From: Lachnospiraceae bacterium XBD2001
GTDB taxonomy: Bacteria; Bacillota; Clostridia; Lachnospirales; Lachnospiraceae
Reading direction: 5' to 3'
Assembly: GCA_900116395.1 (NCBI GenBank)
Contig: FPAN01000003.1
Location: 1 to 64,000 of the forward strand
Length of the DNA: 64,000 nucleotides
This document shows positions 1 to 9,030 of the stretch, piece by piece (position 1 is the stretch's first letter; each line of letters starts with the position of its first letter). Both the position numbers and the translations under genes were made by a program. Below the pieces are notes generated by a model. That model had not been told where the DNA came from. It saw only the letters and a list, made by a program, of their open reading frames with translations, and did no database searches.

Positions 1-31
1 GATGTTCACCTCCCTTCAGTGTATTGGTGAA

Positions 32-292
32 TCAATCGGTTTGGTAATGCCCATGATCGCGGAGCATCAACAACCTCGCATAAAAGAATTCAGTTAGAGA
101 TGATTTGTTGCGACCCAACTGCCAATGGGAAACCATGAACTCTAACAAACAGCTAGTGGGTTTGAAGTTAACTTCCGTGCCAGGGGAACTGACTATCTAT
201 GAAGTAACCATTAAGGCTCAACAAGGAGAAAAAGAACTATTGCCTGATTGACTCAAGGTCAATAATATCATGAGCATAACCAAACCGATTGA
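32..292 (+). ncRNA. Candidate large structured non-coding RNA
   Basis: No convincing reading frame lies here, but several helices can be read directly. Positions 32-57 pair with 267-292 over 26 positions with only two mismatches and close the whole element. Inside, 93-99 (gttagag) pairs perfectly with 140-146 (ctctaac), 125-128 pairs with 133-136 across a GAAA tetraloop, and 113-120 (acccaact) pairs with 155-161 (agtgggt) apart from one bulged A. The last pairing crosses the 93-99/140-146 helix, so a pseudoknot is predicted. Smaller hairpins sit at the gaagttaacttc palindrome (163-174) and at 248-262. The size of about 260 nt and the long closing stem recall large Firmicutes RNA classes such as the raiA motif, but I cannot assign a class. 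Its promoter, if any, lies left of the window. Strand is assumed from the direction of prmC. Confidence 0.55.
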
Positions 293-350
293 TGGAGTTG
301 TATAAATGTAAAAACTTAGTAACAAAACATATATTACGAGGAGAATGCTT

Positions 351-1226
351 ATGCAGTTTGTCAGTTATTTGGATGCAGTAAAAATGGGAGAAGAGACGTT
401 GGAGAAAGCCGGCATCGTCGATGCGAAGCTGGATGCCAAGTATCTCTTTGAGAGCATGCCGGGGCATGATAAGAATTTTTTGTTGCTCTATGGCAGACGA
501 CAGATGGATGCAGACCAACTGAAGGAATACGAAGCGCTGTTGGAGAAGCGTGCGTCCCATATTCCATTGCAACACATTTTAGGCTACACGGAGTTCATGG
601 GACTTCGGTTCAACGTGAATGAGCATGTGCTCTGCCCGCGGCAGGATACGGAGACGCTGGTGGAACTTGCCCAGAAGTGTCTGAAGCCCGGAATGCGGGT
701 GTTGGATATGTGCACCGGCAGCGGTTGTATTTTGATTAGTTTATTGGCCCTTGGATGTAAGGGGGTATGCGAGCCGGGAAGCTTCATCGGTGTGGCTTCG
801 GATGTTTCCGAAGAGGCCCTGGCGGTGGCTAAGGAGAATGCCAAGCAGAATCATGTGGATATCCAATTCCTGCAGGGAGATTTGTTTGCATCCCTTACCC
901 AGTTGCCGGCAGAAGAGCGCAGATTTGATCTGATTGTTTCCAATCCACCGTATATTCCGACGGCCGGTGTGTGGGCGTTGATGCCGGAAGTGCGGGATCA
1001 CGAGCCGAAGATTGCATTGGACGGTGACGGCGACGGTTTGAAATTCTATCGTCTGATTTGTGAACAGGCACCGGGATACTTGAAGACCGGCGGCAAACTG
1101 ATTGTGGAAATCGGATATGACCAGGCCGAGGCCGTGTGTGCCCTTTTTACGGAGTATGGATTCTTAGATGTTGTTTGCCATAAGGATTTGGCAGGCAATG
1201 ACCGTGTGGTGGAGGGCCACTTATAG
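351..1226 (+). CDS. prmC: Peptide chain release factor N5-glutamine methyltransferase PrmC
   Basis: S-adenosylmethionine-dependent methyltransferase that modifies the glutamine of the GGQ motif in release factors. The N-terminal part is helical. The Rossmann methyltransferase core begins at VLDMCTGSGCI, and the family signature IVSNPPYIPT (the NPPY motif that binds the target glutamine) is present. Length of about 291 residues is normal. An ATG also exists at 345, but the GAGGAG ribosome binding site ends at 343, which leaves good spacing only for the ATG at 351. The gene is followed 110 bp later by prfA, its substrate, a common pairing in Firmicutes. Assignment is secure from motif and context. 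Confidence 0.94.
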   Translation: MQFVSYLDAVKMGEETLEKAGIVDAKLDAKYLFESMPGHDKNFLLLYGRRQMDADQLKEYEALLEKRASHIPLQHILGYTEFMGLRFNVNEHVLCPRQDTETLVELAQKCLKPGMRVLDMCTGSGCILISLLALGCKGVCEPGSFIGVASDVSEEALAVAKENAKQNHVDIQFLQGDLFASLTQLPAEERRFDLIVSNPPYIPTAGVWALMPEVRDHEPKIALDGDGDGLKFYRLICEQAPGYLKTGGKLIVEIGYDQAEAVCALFTEYGFLDVVCHKDLAGNDRVVEGHL

Positions 1227-1250
1227 CGTTTTTGTATCAGGGATCGGATA

Positions 1251-1279
1251 TTTACGAATCGAGGAAATTGTGATACAAT
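1251..1279 (+). promoter_or_regulatory. Predicted promoter of prfA
   Basis: TTTACG (1251-1256), a 17-bp spacer and TACAAT (1274-1279) preceded by TGA, which gives an extended -10 element. It lies in the prmC-prfA gap about 58 bp before the prfA start, so prfA need not depend on readthrough from prmC. Confidence 0.5.
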
Positions 1280-1336
1280 AGGCGCGCTGTGTGTCGCATC
1301 GGCATACAGGTGGTTTTGTTTAAATAGGAGTGTTTT

Positions 1337-2413
1337 ATGTTTGATAAGTTAGAGGATTTGTTGATCCATTATCAGGAAATTATGAATATGCTCAGTGAGC
1401 CGGATATTGCCAACGATAGCCGACGCTTTCAGAAGTTAATGAAGGAGCAGAGTGATTTGACTCCTTTGGTTAACGCATACACCGAATACAAGAAGAGCAA
1501 ACAGGCCATTGAGGATTCTCTTGCCATCTTAGACGAAGAGTCTGATGAAGAGATGAAGGAACTTGCCAAGGAAGAGTTGAACGAGGCCAAGGCAAGAGTA
1601 GAAGAGTTAGAGAAGGAACTGAAGATTTTACTTCTGCCGAAGGACCCGAACGATAATAAGAACGTTATCGTGGAGATTCGTGCAGGTGCCGGCGGTGATG
1701 AGGCTGCATTGTTCGCAGCTGAGATTTATCGTATGTATATCCACTATGCAGAGCGCAGAGGTTGGAAGACGGAGCTGATCGAAGCGGAAGAGACCGGTAT
1801 CGGCGGTATGAAGTCCGTGAACTTCATGGTATCCGGCAACGGCGCATACTCAGTGCTTAAGTATGAGTCCGGTGTACATCGTGTACAGCGTGTTCCGGAG
1901 ACCGAGTCCGGCGGACGTATCCATACTTCTACCATTACCGTTGCAGTTATGCCGGAGGCAGAGGATGTGGATATCGAGATCAACGAGAAGGATATCCGAA
2001 TCGACGTTATGCGTGCTTCCGGTAACGGTGGACAGTGCGTTAACACTACGGATTCCGCTGTACGTTTGACTCACTATCCAACCGGTATTGTTATTTATTC
2101 TCAGACTGAGAAGTCTCAGTTACAGAACAAGGACAAGGCATTCGCATTGTTGCGTGCCAAGTTATACGATTTGGAGTTACAGAAACAGCAGGCAGAAGCA
2201 TCTGCAGAGCGTCTGTCCCAGATCGGTACCGGAGACCGTTCCGAGAAGATCCGTACTTACAACTTCCCACAGGGACGTGTAACGGATCATAGAATTAACC
2301 TGACTTTGTACAAGTTGGATAAGATTATGGACGGAGATATCCAGGAAATCTTAGATGCACTGATCGCAGCAGATCAGGCAAAGCGCCTTTCCACCATGGA
2401 CCAGGCCAGCTAG
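1337..2413 (+). CDS. prfA: Peptide chain release factor 1 (RF1)
   Basis: Class I release factor that recognises UAA and UAG on the ribosome and triggers peptidyl-tRNA hydrolysis. The GGQ loop is clear in [19 protein letters not shown] and the codon-recognition tripeptide of the RF1 class (PxT) reads PET in [14 protein letters not shown]. The N-terminal coiled coil (roughly residues 1-100) and the C-terminal [14 protein letters not shown] segment are complete, and 358 residues is standard. AGGAGTG upstream serves as ribosome binding site. The gene ends before a strong intrinsic terminator at 2463. The adjacent prmC product methylates its GGQ glutamine. Confidence 0.97.
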   Translation: MFDKLEDLLIHYQEIMNMLSEPDIANDSRRFQKLMKEQSDLTPLVNAYTEYKKSKQAIEDSLAILDEESDEEMKELAKEELNEAKARVEELEKELKILLLPKDPNDNKNVIVEIRAGAGGDEAALFAAEIYRMYIHYAERRGWKTELIEAEETGIGGMKSVNFMVSGNGAYSVLKYESGVHRVQRVPETESGGRIHTSTITVAVMPEAEDVDIEINEKDIRIDVMRASGNGGQCVNTTDSAVRLTHYPTGIVIYSQTEKSQLQNKDKAFALLRAKLYDLELQKQQAEASAERLSQIGTGDRSEKIRTYNFPQGRVTDHRINLTLYKLDKIMDGDIQEILDALIAADQAKRLSTMDQAS

Positions 2414-2462
2414 ACAAATTTATGAATTTGAGGATTCGATTGCATGTAATCGAATGCATGAA

Positions 2463-2497
2463 AAGAACGCAATTATCGGGAATTGCGTTCTTTTTTT
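2463..2497 (+). terminator. Intrinsic terminator of prfA
   Basis: A perfect 12-bp stem (2463-2474 with 2481-2492), a 6-nt loop and a run of T to 2497. A second palindrome (attcgatt...aatcgaat, 2434-2455) lies just upstream without a T run. Confidence 0.88.
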
Positions 2498-2510
2498 ATT
2501 ATGTTATAAT
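2483..2510 (+). promoter_or_regulatory. Predicted promoter of the suf operon
   Basis: TATAAT at 2505-2510 with an extended TGT in front; a weak -35 (TTGCGT, 2483-2488) sits 16 bp upstream, inside the 3' arm of the prfA terminator. Between promoter and sufC lies a short inverted repeat, attcc-cata-ggaat (2547-2560), that might be an operator for an Rrf2-type (IscR-like) regulator, but it is too short to assign. Confidence 0.5.
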
Positions 2511-2585
2511 AGAAGAACATGTGGGTTGGTGAGATGAATATACACTATTCCCATAGGAATTAAAACAAATAAGGAGGCACATTTT

Positions 2586-3329
2586 ATGGCCGAGCAGATT
2601 TTAAATGTATCAGGACTGAAGGTAACCGTTGAAGATAAGGAAATCCTTCATGGTCTGGATTTGACCGTGAATGCCGGTGAGACCCACGTCATCATGGGAC
2701 CGAACGGCGCAGGTAAGTCCACACTTGGTTCTACCTTGATGGGTGATCCAAGATATGTCATTACCGACGGCAAGGTAATCTTCCAGGGTGAAGATATTAC
2801 CGGTGAGAGTGCCGATAAGATTTCCAAGAAGGGCATGTTTTTATCCTTCCAGAATCCGGTAGAGGTTCCGGGTATTACATTGTCCAACTTCATTCGAAGC
2901 GCATTGGAGCAGAAGACCGGTAAGCATATCCGTGTCTGGGACTTCAAGAAAGAATTAGAGAAGACCATGGAGATTCTCAACATGGATCCTTCCTATGCGG
3001 AGCGTGATTTGAACGTTGGTTTCTCCGGTGGTGAGAAGAAGAAGGCTGAGATTCTTCAGCTTCTGATGTTGAAGCCGTCTCTTGCAATCCTTGATGAGAC
3101 CGACTCCGGATTGGACGTTGATGCGGTTCGTACCGTTTCCGAAGGAATTGAAGTATACAAGAAGACCGTTGGCGGCGCGTTGTTAATCATCACCCACAGC
3201 ACCAAGATTTTGGAAGCATTAACCGTAGATGCTACTCATGTTTTGGTTGATGGTAAGATTGTTCACAATGGTGATCAGAGCTTGATTGATGATATCAACG
3301 AGAACGGTTTTGAGCGTTTTTTGAATTAA
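2586..3329 (+). CDS. sufC: Fe-S cluster assembly ATPase SufC
   Basis: ABC-type ATPase that powers the SufBCD scaffold during iron-sulfur cluster assembly in the cytoplasm. Walker A is GPNGAGKST, the signature is FSGGEKKKAE (the SufC variant of the ABC signature), and Walker B with its catalytic region is LAILDETDSGLDVDA. No membrane segment is present, as expected for SufC. Length of 247 residues is typical. It is the first gene of a tight sufCBDSU cluster and has a strong AAGGAGG ribosome binding site. The order C-B-D-S-U differs from sufCDSUB of Bacillus subtilis and is seen in clostridia. Confidence 0.97.
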   Translation: MAEQILNVSGLKVTVEDKEILHGLDLTVNAGETHVIMGPNGAGKSTLGSTLMGDPRYVITDGKVIFQGEDITGESADKISKKGMFLSFQNPVEVPGITLSNFIRSALEQKTGKHIRVWDFKKELEKTMEILNMDPSYAERDLNVGFSGGEKKKAEILQLLMLKPSLAILDETDSGLDVDAVRTVSEGIEVYKKTVGGALLIITHSTKILEALTVDATHVLVDGKIVHNGDQSLIDDINENGFERFLN

Positions 3330-3348
3330 CCATTTTAGGAGCAGATAA

Positions 3349-4761
3349 ATGAGCAAAGAGAAAACACAAGTTGAGGACATTGACCGCAGCCTCTACGACT
3401 TCCGCTATGAAGAGAAGGACGTCTTCAAAGTAGAAGAGGGACTGACACCGGACATTGTTCGTCAGATTTCAAAAGATCGTAACGATCCGGACTGGATGTT
3501 GGAGTTCCGTCTGAAGTCTCTTGAGACTTACAATCAGATGGCCGTTCCGGAATGGGGCCCATCCATCGAAGGATTGAATATGGATAACATTGTAACCTAT
3601 ATCCGTCCGAAGGCTGAGCGTATGCAGAAGGATTGGAATGAGGTTCCGACCGATATCAAGGATACCTTCGAGCGCCTTGGTATTCCACAGGCAGAGCGTG
3701 CATCCCTAGCAGGTGTAGGCGCCCAGTACGATTCCGAGTTGGTATACCACAACGTGAAGGATGAAGTCGCTGCACAGGGTGTTATCTATACGGATGTAGA
3801 GAGTGCATTACACGGCGAGTACGCCGATATGATTAAGGACCACTTCATGAAGTTGGTTCCGCCTACCGATCACAAATTCGCAGCATTACACGGTGCGGTT
3901 TGGTCCGGCGGTTCCTTCGTCTATGTTCCTCCGGGAGTGAAGGTGGAGATTCCGCTTCAGTCGTACTTCCGTTTGAACGCAGCCGGAGCAGGACAGTTCG
4001 AGCATACCTTGATTATCGTAGATGAGGGCGCTGACCTTCATTTCATCGAGGGATGTAGCGCTCCGAAGTACAACGTAGCGAACCTGCATGCAGGTTGTGT
4101 AGAGTTGTACGTTGGTAAGAATGCGAAGCTTCGTTATTCCACCATCGAGAACTGGTCCAAGAACATGTACAACTTAAATACCAAGCGTGCTCGCGTAGAA
4201 GAGGGCGGTAAGATTGAGTGGGTTTCCGGTTCCTTCGGATCTCATGTATCTTATCTCTATCCGATGAGCGTGTTGCAGGGAGACAATTCCCGTTGCGAGT
4301 TCACCGGTGTTACCTTCGCCGGACATGGTCAGAACTTAGATACCGGAACCAAGGTGGTTCATGTAGGTAAGAATACTTCTTCCTATATCAACACCAGATC
4401 CATCTCCAAGAGTGATGGTATCTCTACCTTCCGTAGTGCAGTGGTTGTCGGTAAGAATGCGAAGGGCTCCAAGTCCGCAGTATCCTGTGAGTCTTTGATG
4501 CTGGATGATATCTCCAGATCCGATACCATTCCGGCTATGGATATCCGTACCGATGATGTTGATATCGGACACGAAGCGAAGATCGGCCGTATCAGCGACG
4601 ACGTGGTATTCTACCTGATGAGCCGCGGTATGTCCGAAGAAGATGCGAGAGCATTGATTGTTAGTGGATTTGCCGATAACGTAAGCAAGGAATTGCCATT
4701 GGAATACGCAGTAGAAATGAATAACCTCATCCGTCTTGAGATGAAGGGCAGCATCGGTTAG
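3349..4761 (+). CDS. sufB: Fe-S cluster assembly scaffold protein SufB
   Basis: Core scaffold of the SUF system; builds iron-sulfur clusters with SufC and SufD. The family hallmark SGGSFVYVPPGVKVEIPLQ is present in the middle of the protein, followed by the right-handed beta-helix region and the conserved end containing MSRGMSEEDARALIVSGF. Length is 470 residues, close to other SufB proteins. It starts 19 bp after sufC with GGAG in the gap, and is followed by sufD after 15 bp, so translation is probably coupled. Confidence 0.97.
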   Translation: MSKEKTQVEDIDRSLYDFRYEEKDVFKVEEGLTPDIVRQISKDRNDPDWMLEFRLKSLETYNQMAVPEWGPSIEGLNMDNIVTYIRPKAERMQKDWNEVPTDIKDTFERLGIPQAERASLAGVGAQYDSELVYHNVKDEVAAQGVIYTDVESALHGEYADMIKDHFMKLVPPTDHKFAALHGAVWSGGSFVYVPPGVKVEIPLQSYFRLNAAGAGQFEHTLIIVDEGADLHFIEGCSAPKYNVANLHAGCVELYVGKNAKLRYSTIENWSKNMYNLNTKRARVEEGGKIEWVSGSFGSHVSYLYPMSVLQGDNSRCEFTGVTFAGHGQNLDTGTKVVHVGKNTSSYINTRSISKSDGISTFRSAVVVGKNAKGSKSAVSCESLMLDDISRSDTIPAMDIRTDDVDIGHEAKIGRISDDVVFYLMSRGMSEEDARALIVSGFADNVSKELPLEYAVEMNNLIRLEMKGSIG

Positions 4762-4776
4762 GAAGGAGGTAGAGAT

Positions 4777-5841
4777 ATGAGTGAACAGACTTTAACAATC
4801 AATAATCTACCTGCACCAACCTGGAACTGGTTGCGTATGAACGATGCCAATGTGCGCGTTCCGGCTGAGAAGTTAACTTATATTGCAGGTGAAGAAGTTC
4901 CGGCAGGCATTACCAAAGCGGTTTTGGATGCAGCGGAACTATCTGATGTAGCATCCGGATTCGGTCCGCAGGCTGCATCTGTGTTCGATGAAATCGGTGA
5001 GGTGGTTTCTTATACCACAACCGGCAATATCGAAGAGCCAATCCGTTTGGACTATGATTTTTCCGAAGGTGCCAATTGCGTGAACGCAGTAGAGTTGCAC
5101 GCTCCGGAAGGTAGCTCTATGTTGGTAATCCAGAATTTCCATTCCGAGAAGAACGGATTCGGATTCGCCGGTGTATCTACCAAGTATGATATTGCAAAGA
5201 ACGCTAAGATTACCCTGGTTCAGGTTCAGACCTTAGGGGATGATATGACCTTCTGTAATGACATTGGCGGTCGCTGCGATGAGGAAGGTGCATTCCAGTT
5301 GATTCAGCTGGTATTAGGTGGTAAGGAGACTTACATCGGTAGCAACACTGCACTTGCCGGTAAGCGTTCCGACTTGCAGGTGAATATGGCTTACATCGTT
5401 GCAGATAACCATGTATTGGATATGAACTATATTGCAGATCATACCGGCAAGAAGACCCACTGTGATATTCAGGCAGCCGGTGTTCTCCGTAACGAAGCCA
5501 AGAAGGTATTCCGCGGAACCATCGATTTCAAGCGTGGTTGTGCCGGAGCTACCGGTTCCGAGGTGGAGGATGTGCTTCTGATGGATGACGGTGTTATCAA
5601 CCAGACCATTCCGTTGATCTTATGTTCTGAAGAGGATGTGGAAGGTACCCATGGTGCCACCATCGGTAAGCTGAATGAGGACTTGTTGTTCTACTTAGAG
5701 TCCCGTGGATTGGCACTCCGTGACATCTATGAGATGATGGCACGTGCCCGCGTGGATGCGGTTTGCAACCTGATTCCGGACGAAGCAACCAGAGACTTCG
5801 TAAATAATTACTTAGGAAAAGAAGAAGACGAGGAAGCATAA
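4777..5841 (+). CDS. sufD: Fe-S cluster assembly protein SufD
   Basis: SufB paralogue that forms the SufBCD complex. The C-terminal SufBD core with HADVGHEATIGK-like features is represented by EGTHGATIGKLNEDLLFYL and SRGLALRDIYEMMARA. At 354 residues it is shorter than the roughly 420-residue enterobacterial SufD, as is usual in clostridia, where the N-terminal region is reduced. AAGGAGGT precedes the ATG. Its stop codon overlaps the sufS start by one base (TAATG), which implies translational coupling. Confidence 0.94.
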   Translation: MSEQTLTINNLPAPTWNWLRMNDANVRVPAEKLTYIAGEEVPAGITKAVLDAAELSDVASGFGPQAASVFDEIGEVVSYTTTGNIEEPIRLDYDFSEGANCVNAVELHAPEGSSMLVIQNFHSEKNGFGFAGVSTKYDIAKNAKITLVQVQTLGDDMTFCNDIGGRCDEEGAFQLIQLVLGGKETYIGSNTALAGKRSDLQVNMAYIVADNHVLDMNYIADHTGKKTHCDIQAAGVLRNEAKKVFRGTIDFKRGCAGATGSEVEDVLLMDDGVINQTIPLILCSEEDVEGTHGATIGKLNEDLLFYLESRGLALRDIYEMMARARVDAVCNLIPDEATRDFVNNYLGKEEDEEA

Positions 5842-7064
5842 TGACTGAAATCGATTTGCAGATGCGCAAGGAGTTCCCGATTCTTAAGAATCGTAATGTT
5901 GTGTATCTGGACAACGCAGCGACTTCACAGAAGCCACCTTGCGTCATTGAAGCAGCTGCAGAGTATTACAAGTTAAATAATGCCAATCCGATGCGAGGAT
6001 TGTACGAGCTTTCCATTGATGCAACCAATGCATATGAGGATGCCCGTAGTACCGTGGCGGGATTTATTCATGCATCCCGTCCGGAGGAAATTGTTTTTAC
6101 CAGAAATGCTACAGAGAGCATGAACCTGGTTGCGTATTCCTACGGTATGCACTTCTTGCATGAAGGCGATGAGATTATTGTCAGTATTGCAGAGCACCAC
6201 AGTAATATGTTACCGTGGAGACAGGTAGCCAAGGTTACCGGTGCTCATGTAACGTATCTCTTCTGTAAGGAAGACGGTACGCTGACACCGGATATGTTGG
6301 AGGAGATTATCTCCGACAAGACGAAGATTGTTGCCATTACTCAGATTTCCAATGTATTTGGAAGACTGAATGATATCAAGGGATTTGCGGCTGTTGCCCA
6401 TGCTCATGGCGCAATCATGGTAGCAGACGGAGCCCAGTCCGTTCCACATATCGCTGTGGACGTTCAGGACTTGGATGTGGACTTCATGGGCTTCTCCGGA
6501 CATAAGATGTTTGCTCCGATGGGAATCGGTGCACTCTATGGTAAGTATGAGTTGTTAGAGGCGATGCCTCCGTTCTTATACGGTGGAGAGATGATTGAAT
6601 ACGTCACCATGGAGGATGCCACTTACGCAGAAGTTCCCCACAAGTTCGAAGCCGGAACGGTGAACGTTGGCGGTGCTGTTGGATTGGCAGAGGCTTGTCG
6701 CTTCATGAGTCGCTTCGGATGGGAACGCATTGAGAAGCGTGAGAATGACCTGACGGTATATGCCATGGAGAAGGTGGTTCGCCTGCCGCATGTGCATGTG
6801 CTTGGTTCCGATGATCCAATGGATCATCACGGTATCATTACCTTCATGATTGACGGCGTTCATCCACACGATGTGGCTGCAATTTTTGATGCCCATAACA
6901 TTGCGATTCGTGCCGGTCACCACTGTGCACAGCCGTTGCATAAGTACTTGGGCAAGTTATCTACGTCCCGCGCATCTCTTGCTTTTTACAATAACGAAGA
7001 GGATATTGATGCCTTCGTGGATTGCCTTGGCAATATCCGGAAGGATATGGGATTTACAGATTAA
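5841..7064 (+). CDS. sufS: Cysteine desulfurase SufS
   Basis: Pyridoxal-phosphate enzyme that takes sulfur from cysteine and passes it on as persulfide. The PLP-binding lysine lies in FSGHKMFAPMGIGALYG, and the catalytic cysteine loop reads RAGHHCAQP. The N terminus (LDNAATSQKP) is typical of group II desulfurases. Length of 407 residues is normal. The start overlaps the sufD stop. The next gene, sufU, encodes the zinc-dependent sulfur acceptor used with this type of SufS in Firmicutes. Confidence 0.97.
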   Translation: MTEIDLQMRKEFPILKNRNVVYLDNAATSQKPPCVIEAAAEYYKLNNANPMRGLYELSIDATNAYEDARSTVAGFIHASRPEEIVFTRNATESMNLVAYSYGMHFLHEGDEIIVSIAEHHSNMLPWRQVAKVTGAHVTYLFCKEDGTLTPDMLEEIISDKTKIVAITQISNVFGRLNDIKGFAAVAHAHGAIMVADGAQSVPHIAVDVQDLDVDFMGFSGHKMFAPMGIGALYGKYELLEAMPPFLYGGEMIEYVTMEDATYAEVPHKFEAGTVNVGGAVGLAEACRFMSRFGWERIEKRENDLTVYAMEKVVRLPHVHVLGSDDPMDHHGIITFMIDGVHPHDVAAIFDAHNIAIRAGHHCAQPLHKYLGKLSTSRASLAFYNNEEDIDAFVDCLGNIRKDMGFTD

Positions 7065-7084
7065 GTTCATAGATAGGAGTCATT

Positions 7085-7510
7085 ATGGCAAATACATTTT
7101 ATAATGAGATTTTGACCGATCACAATATGAATCCTGTACACAAACACGCCATCGAGGGTGCGAATTTCACCCTTGAAGGCGTGAATCCGTCTTGTGGGGA
7201 TGATATTATTCTCCAGTTACGGGTTGAGGATGATGTCATTGTGGATGGTGGTTATACGGGAGACGGTTGTGCGATTTCTCAGGCCTCTGCAGATATGATG
7301 TTGGATCTGATTATCGGCAAGTCTAAAGAAGAGGCCCTTCGTCTGTCTGATATTTTCCTTCGTATGATTAAGGGTAGCATCACCGAAGAGGAGCATGCCG
7401 AGTTGGAGGAGGCAGGCATCCTGCAGGATGTTTCCCATATGCCGGCCCGCGTGAAGTGTGCGGTCTTAGGATGGCACACCATGGACGAGATGTTCAAGCC
7501 GGGAGAATAA
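7085..7510 (+). CDS. sufU: SufU sulfurtransferase, partner of SufS
   Basis: IscU-like protein that in Firmicutes acts as a zinc-dependent sulfur acceptor for SufS and not as a classical scaffold. The ligand residues are visible: Cys and Asp in NPSCGDDI, Cys in GDGCAISQAS and Cys in RVKCAVLGWHTM. Length of 141 residues fits the family. It follows sufS after 20 bp with TAGGAG as ribosome binding site. The next gene begins only 17 bp downstream, so the transcript most likely continues. Confidence 0.95.
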   Translation: MANTFYNEILTDHNMNPVHKHAIEGANFTLEGVNPSCGDDIILQLRVEDDVIVDGGYTGDGCAISQASADMMLDLIIGKSKEEALRLSDIFLRMIKGSITEEEHAELEEAGILQDVSHMPARVKCAVLGWHTMDEMFKPGE

Positions 7511-7527
7511 AGACAAGGAGAGGTTGT

Positions 7528-8898
7528 ATGAGTAGTAGAGTGGATGTAGCAATTATCGGTGCAGGTCCAGGCGGTATTTATGCAGCTTATGAGCTGGTAA
7601 AAAAGGACCCATCCAAGAAAGTGGTTGTATTTGATTCCGGCTATGCATTAGAAAAGCGTCATTGCCCAATTGACGGCAAGAAGGTAAAGAGCTGTATCAG
7701 CTGTAAGGTTTGTTCTATTATGAACGGCTTCGGCGGTGCAGGTGCTTTTTCCGATGGTAAGTATAACATTACCAATGATTTCGGCGGTTCCTTGTACCAG
7801 TACATCGGACGTCAGGAAGCCATTGATTTGATGAACTATGTGGATGAGATTAATATGAGCCACGGTGGTGAGGGTACCACATTGTATTCCACTGCAGGAA
7901 GCTCTCTTAAGAAAGTCTGCATGCAGAATAAGCTTCAGCTCTTAGAAGCTTCCGTTCGTCATTTGGGAACAGATAAGAATTATGTTGTGTTACAGCATCT
8001 CTACAATGAATTAAAAGACCTTGTAGATTTCCGCTTTGAGACCAAGGTAGATAAGGTTGAGGATTTGAATCCTGGATATCGTTTGACCTTCGGTGAAGAT
8101 AGCTTAGAGTGCGATACCTGTATCATTTCCGTTGGCCGCAGCGGCAGCAAGTGGATGGAAAGCGTTTGCAACGATTTGGATATTGAGACCAAGTCCAACC
8201 GTGTAGATATCGGTGTTCGTGTAGAGCTTCCGGCTGAGATTTTCTCCCATATTACGGATGAGCTCTACGAGGGCAAGATTGTATATCGTACGGAGAAGTT
8301 CGAGGATTTGGTTCGTACCTTCTGTATGAATCCAAGAGGTATTGTAGTTAACGAGAATACCAATGGAATCATCACGGTAAACGGACACAGCTTCGAAGAT
8401 GATTCTAGAAAAACCAGTAACACCAACTTTGCACTTTTGGTTGCAAAGCATTTCTCTGAGCCATTCAAGGATAGTAACGGATACGGTGAGAGTATCGCTC
8501 GTCTGTCCAACATGCTTGGCGGAGGTGTTATTGTTCAGCGCTTTGGTGATTTGGTTCGTGGACGTCGTAGTACTTCTAAGCGTATTGAAGAGTCTACGGT
8601 TCAGCCAACATTGAATGCCACTCCTGGTGATTTGTCCTTAGTCTTACCAAAGCGTATTTTAGATGGTATTATAGAGATGATCTATGCATTGGATAAGATT
8701 GCACCGGGTACCGCCAATGACGATACCTTGTTGTATGGTGTGGAAGTGAAGTTCTACAACATGTCCGTTGCATTGGATGAGAACTTAGAGACTTGCCATA
8801 AGGGACTGTATGTCATCGGAGACGGAAGTGGTGTTACCCATTCCCTGTCCCATGCATCTGCAAGTGGTGTATATGTAGCACGCAAGATTCTGGAGTAG
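7528..8898 (+). CDS. FAD-dependent dehydrogenase, COG2509-like
   Basis: Flavoprotein of unknown role. The N terminus carries a Rossmann dinucleotide-binding motif (VAIIGAGPGGIYAAYEL) and a second glycine-rich segment MNGFGGAGAFSDGK preceded by a cysteine cluster (KSCISCKVC) that could bind a metal or be redox active. The C-terminal GLYVIGDGSGVTHSLSHA closes the FAD site. Length from the ATG at 7528 (with AAGGAGAGG in front) is 456 residues; an upstream in-frame start inside sufU is less likely. It appears to be the last gene of the suf transcript, which hints at a link with iron-sulfur or sulfur redox chemistry, though this is inference. The family has no established substrate that I know of. 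Confidence 0.8.
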   Translation: MSSRVDVAIIGAGPGGIYAAYELVKKDPSKKVVVFDSGYALEKRHCPIDGKKVKSCISCKVCSIMNGFGGAGAFSDGKYNITNDFGGSLYQYIGRQEAIDLMNYVDEINMSHGGEGTTLYSTAGSSLKKVCMQNKLQLLEASVRHLGTDKNYVVLQHLYNELKDLVDFRFETKVDKVEDLNPGYRLTFGEDSLECDTCIISVGRSGSKWMESVCNDLDIETKSNRVDIGVRVELPAEIFSHITDELYEGKIVYRTEKFEDLVRTFCMNPRGIVVNENTNGIITVNGHSFEDDSRKTSNTNFALLVAKHFSEPFKDSNGYGESIARLSNMLGGGVIVQRFGDLVRGRRSTSKRIEESTVQPTLNATPGDLSLVLPKRILDGIIEMIYALDKIAPGTANDDTLLYGVEVKFYNMSVALDENLETCHKGLYVIGDGSGVTHSLSHASASGVYVARKILE

Positions 8899-8948
8899 TT
8901 GGACAGCAAGTCATGTGTATGATTTGACTGAAAATTCACGAAGATTTA

Positions 8949-8977
8949 TTGAAAGAGTCGAAGAACTGCGTTACAAT
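8949..8977 (+). promoter_or_regulatory. Predicted promoter of the FIST gene, nested in a terminator
   Basis: TTGAAA (8949-8954), 17-bp spacer and TACAAT (8972-8977). The -10 lies in the 5' arm of the terminator hairpin 8961-9017. A transcript starting near 8984 would begin in the hairpin loop and so lack the 5' arm. Confidence 0.55.
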
Positions 8978-9017
8978 GAGTATAGTGTAACTCATTGTAA
9001 TTGCAGTTCTTTTTTTA
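8961..9017 (+). terminator. Intrinsic terminator after the suf operon
   Basis: Stem of about 20 bp (8961-8980 with 8991-9011), a 10-nt loop and a T run up to 9017. It ends just before the ribosome binding site of the next gene. Confidence 0.9.
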
Positions 9018-9030
9018 CGTGGAGGTCTAT

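Noticed and set aside
1-340. Group I or group II intron remnant
   Set aside because: A GAAA-capped hairpin is present, but no domain V-like hairpin or group I core was found and the size is too small.
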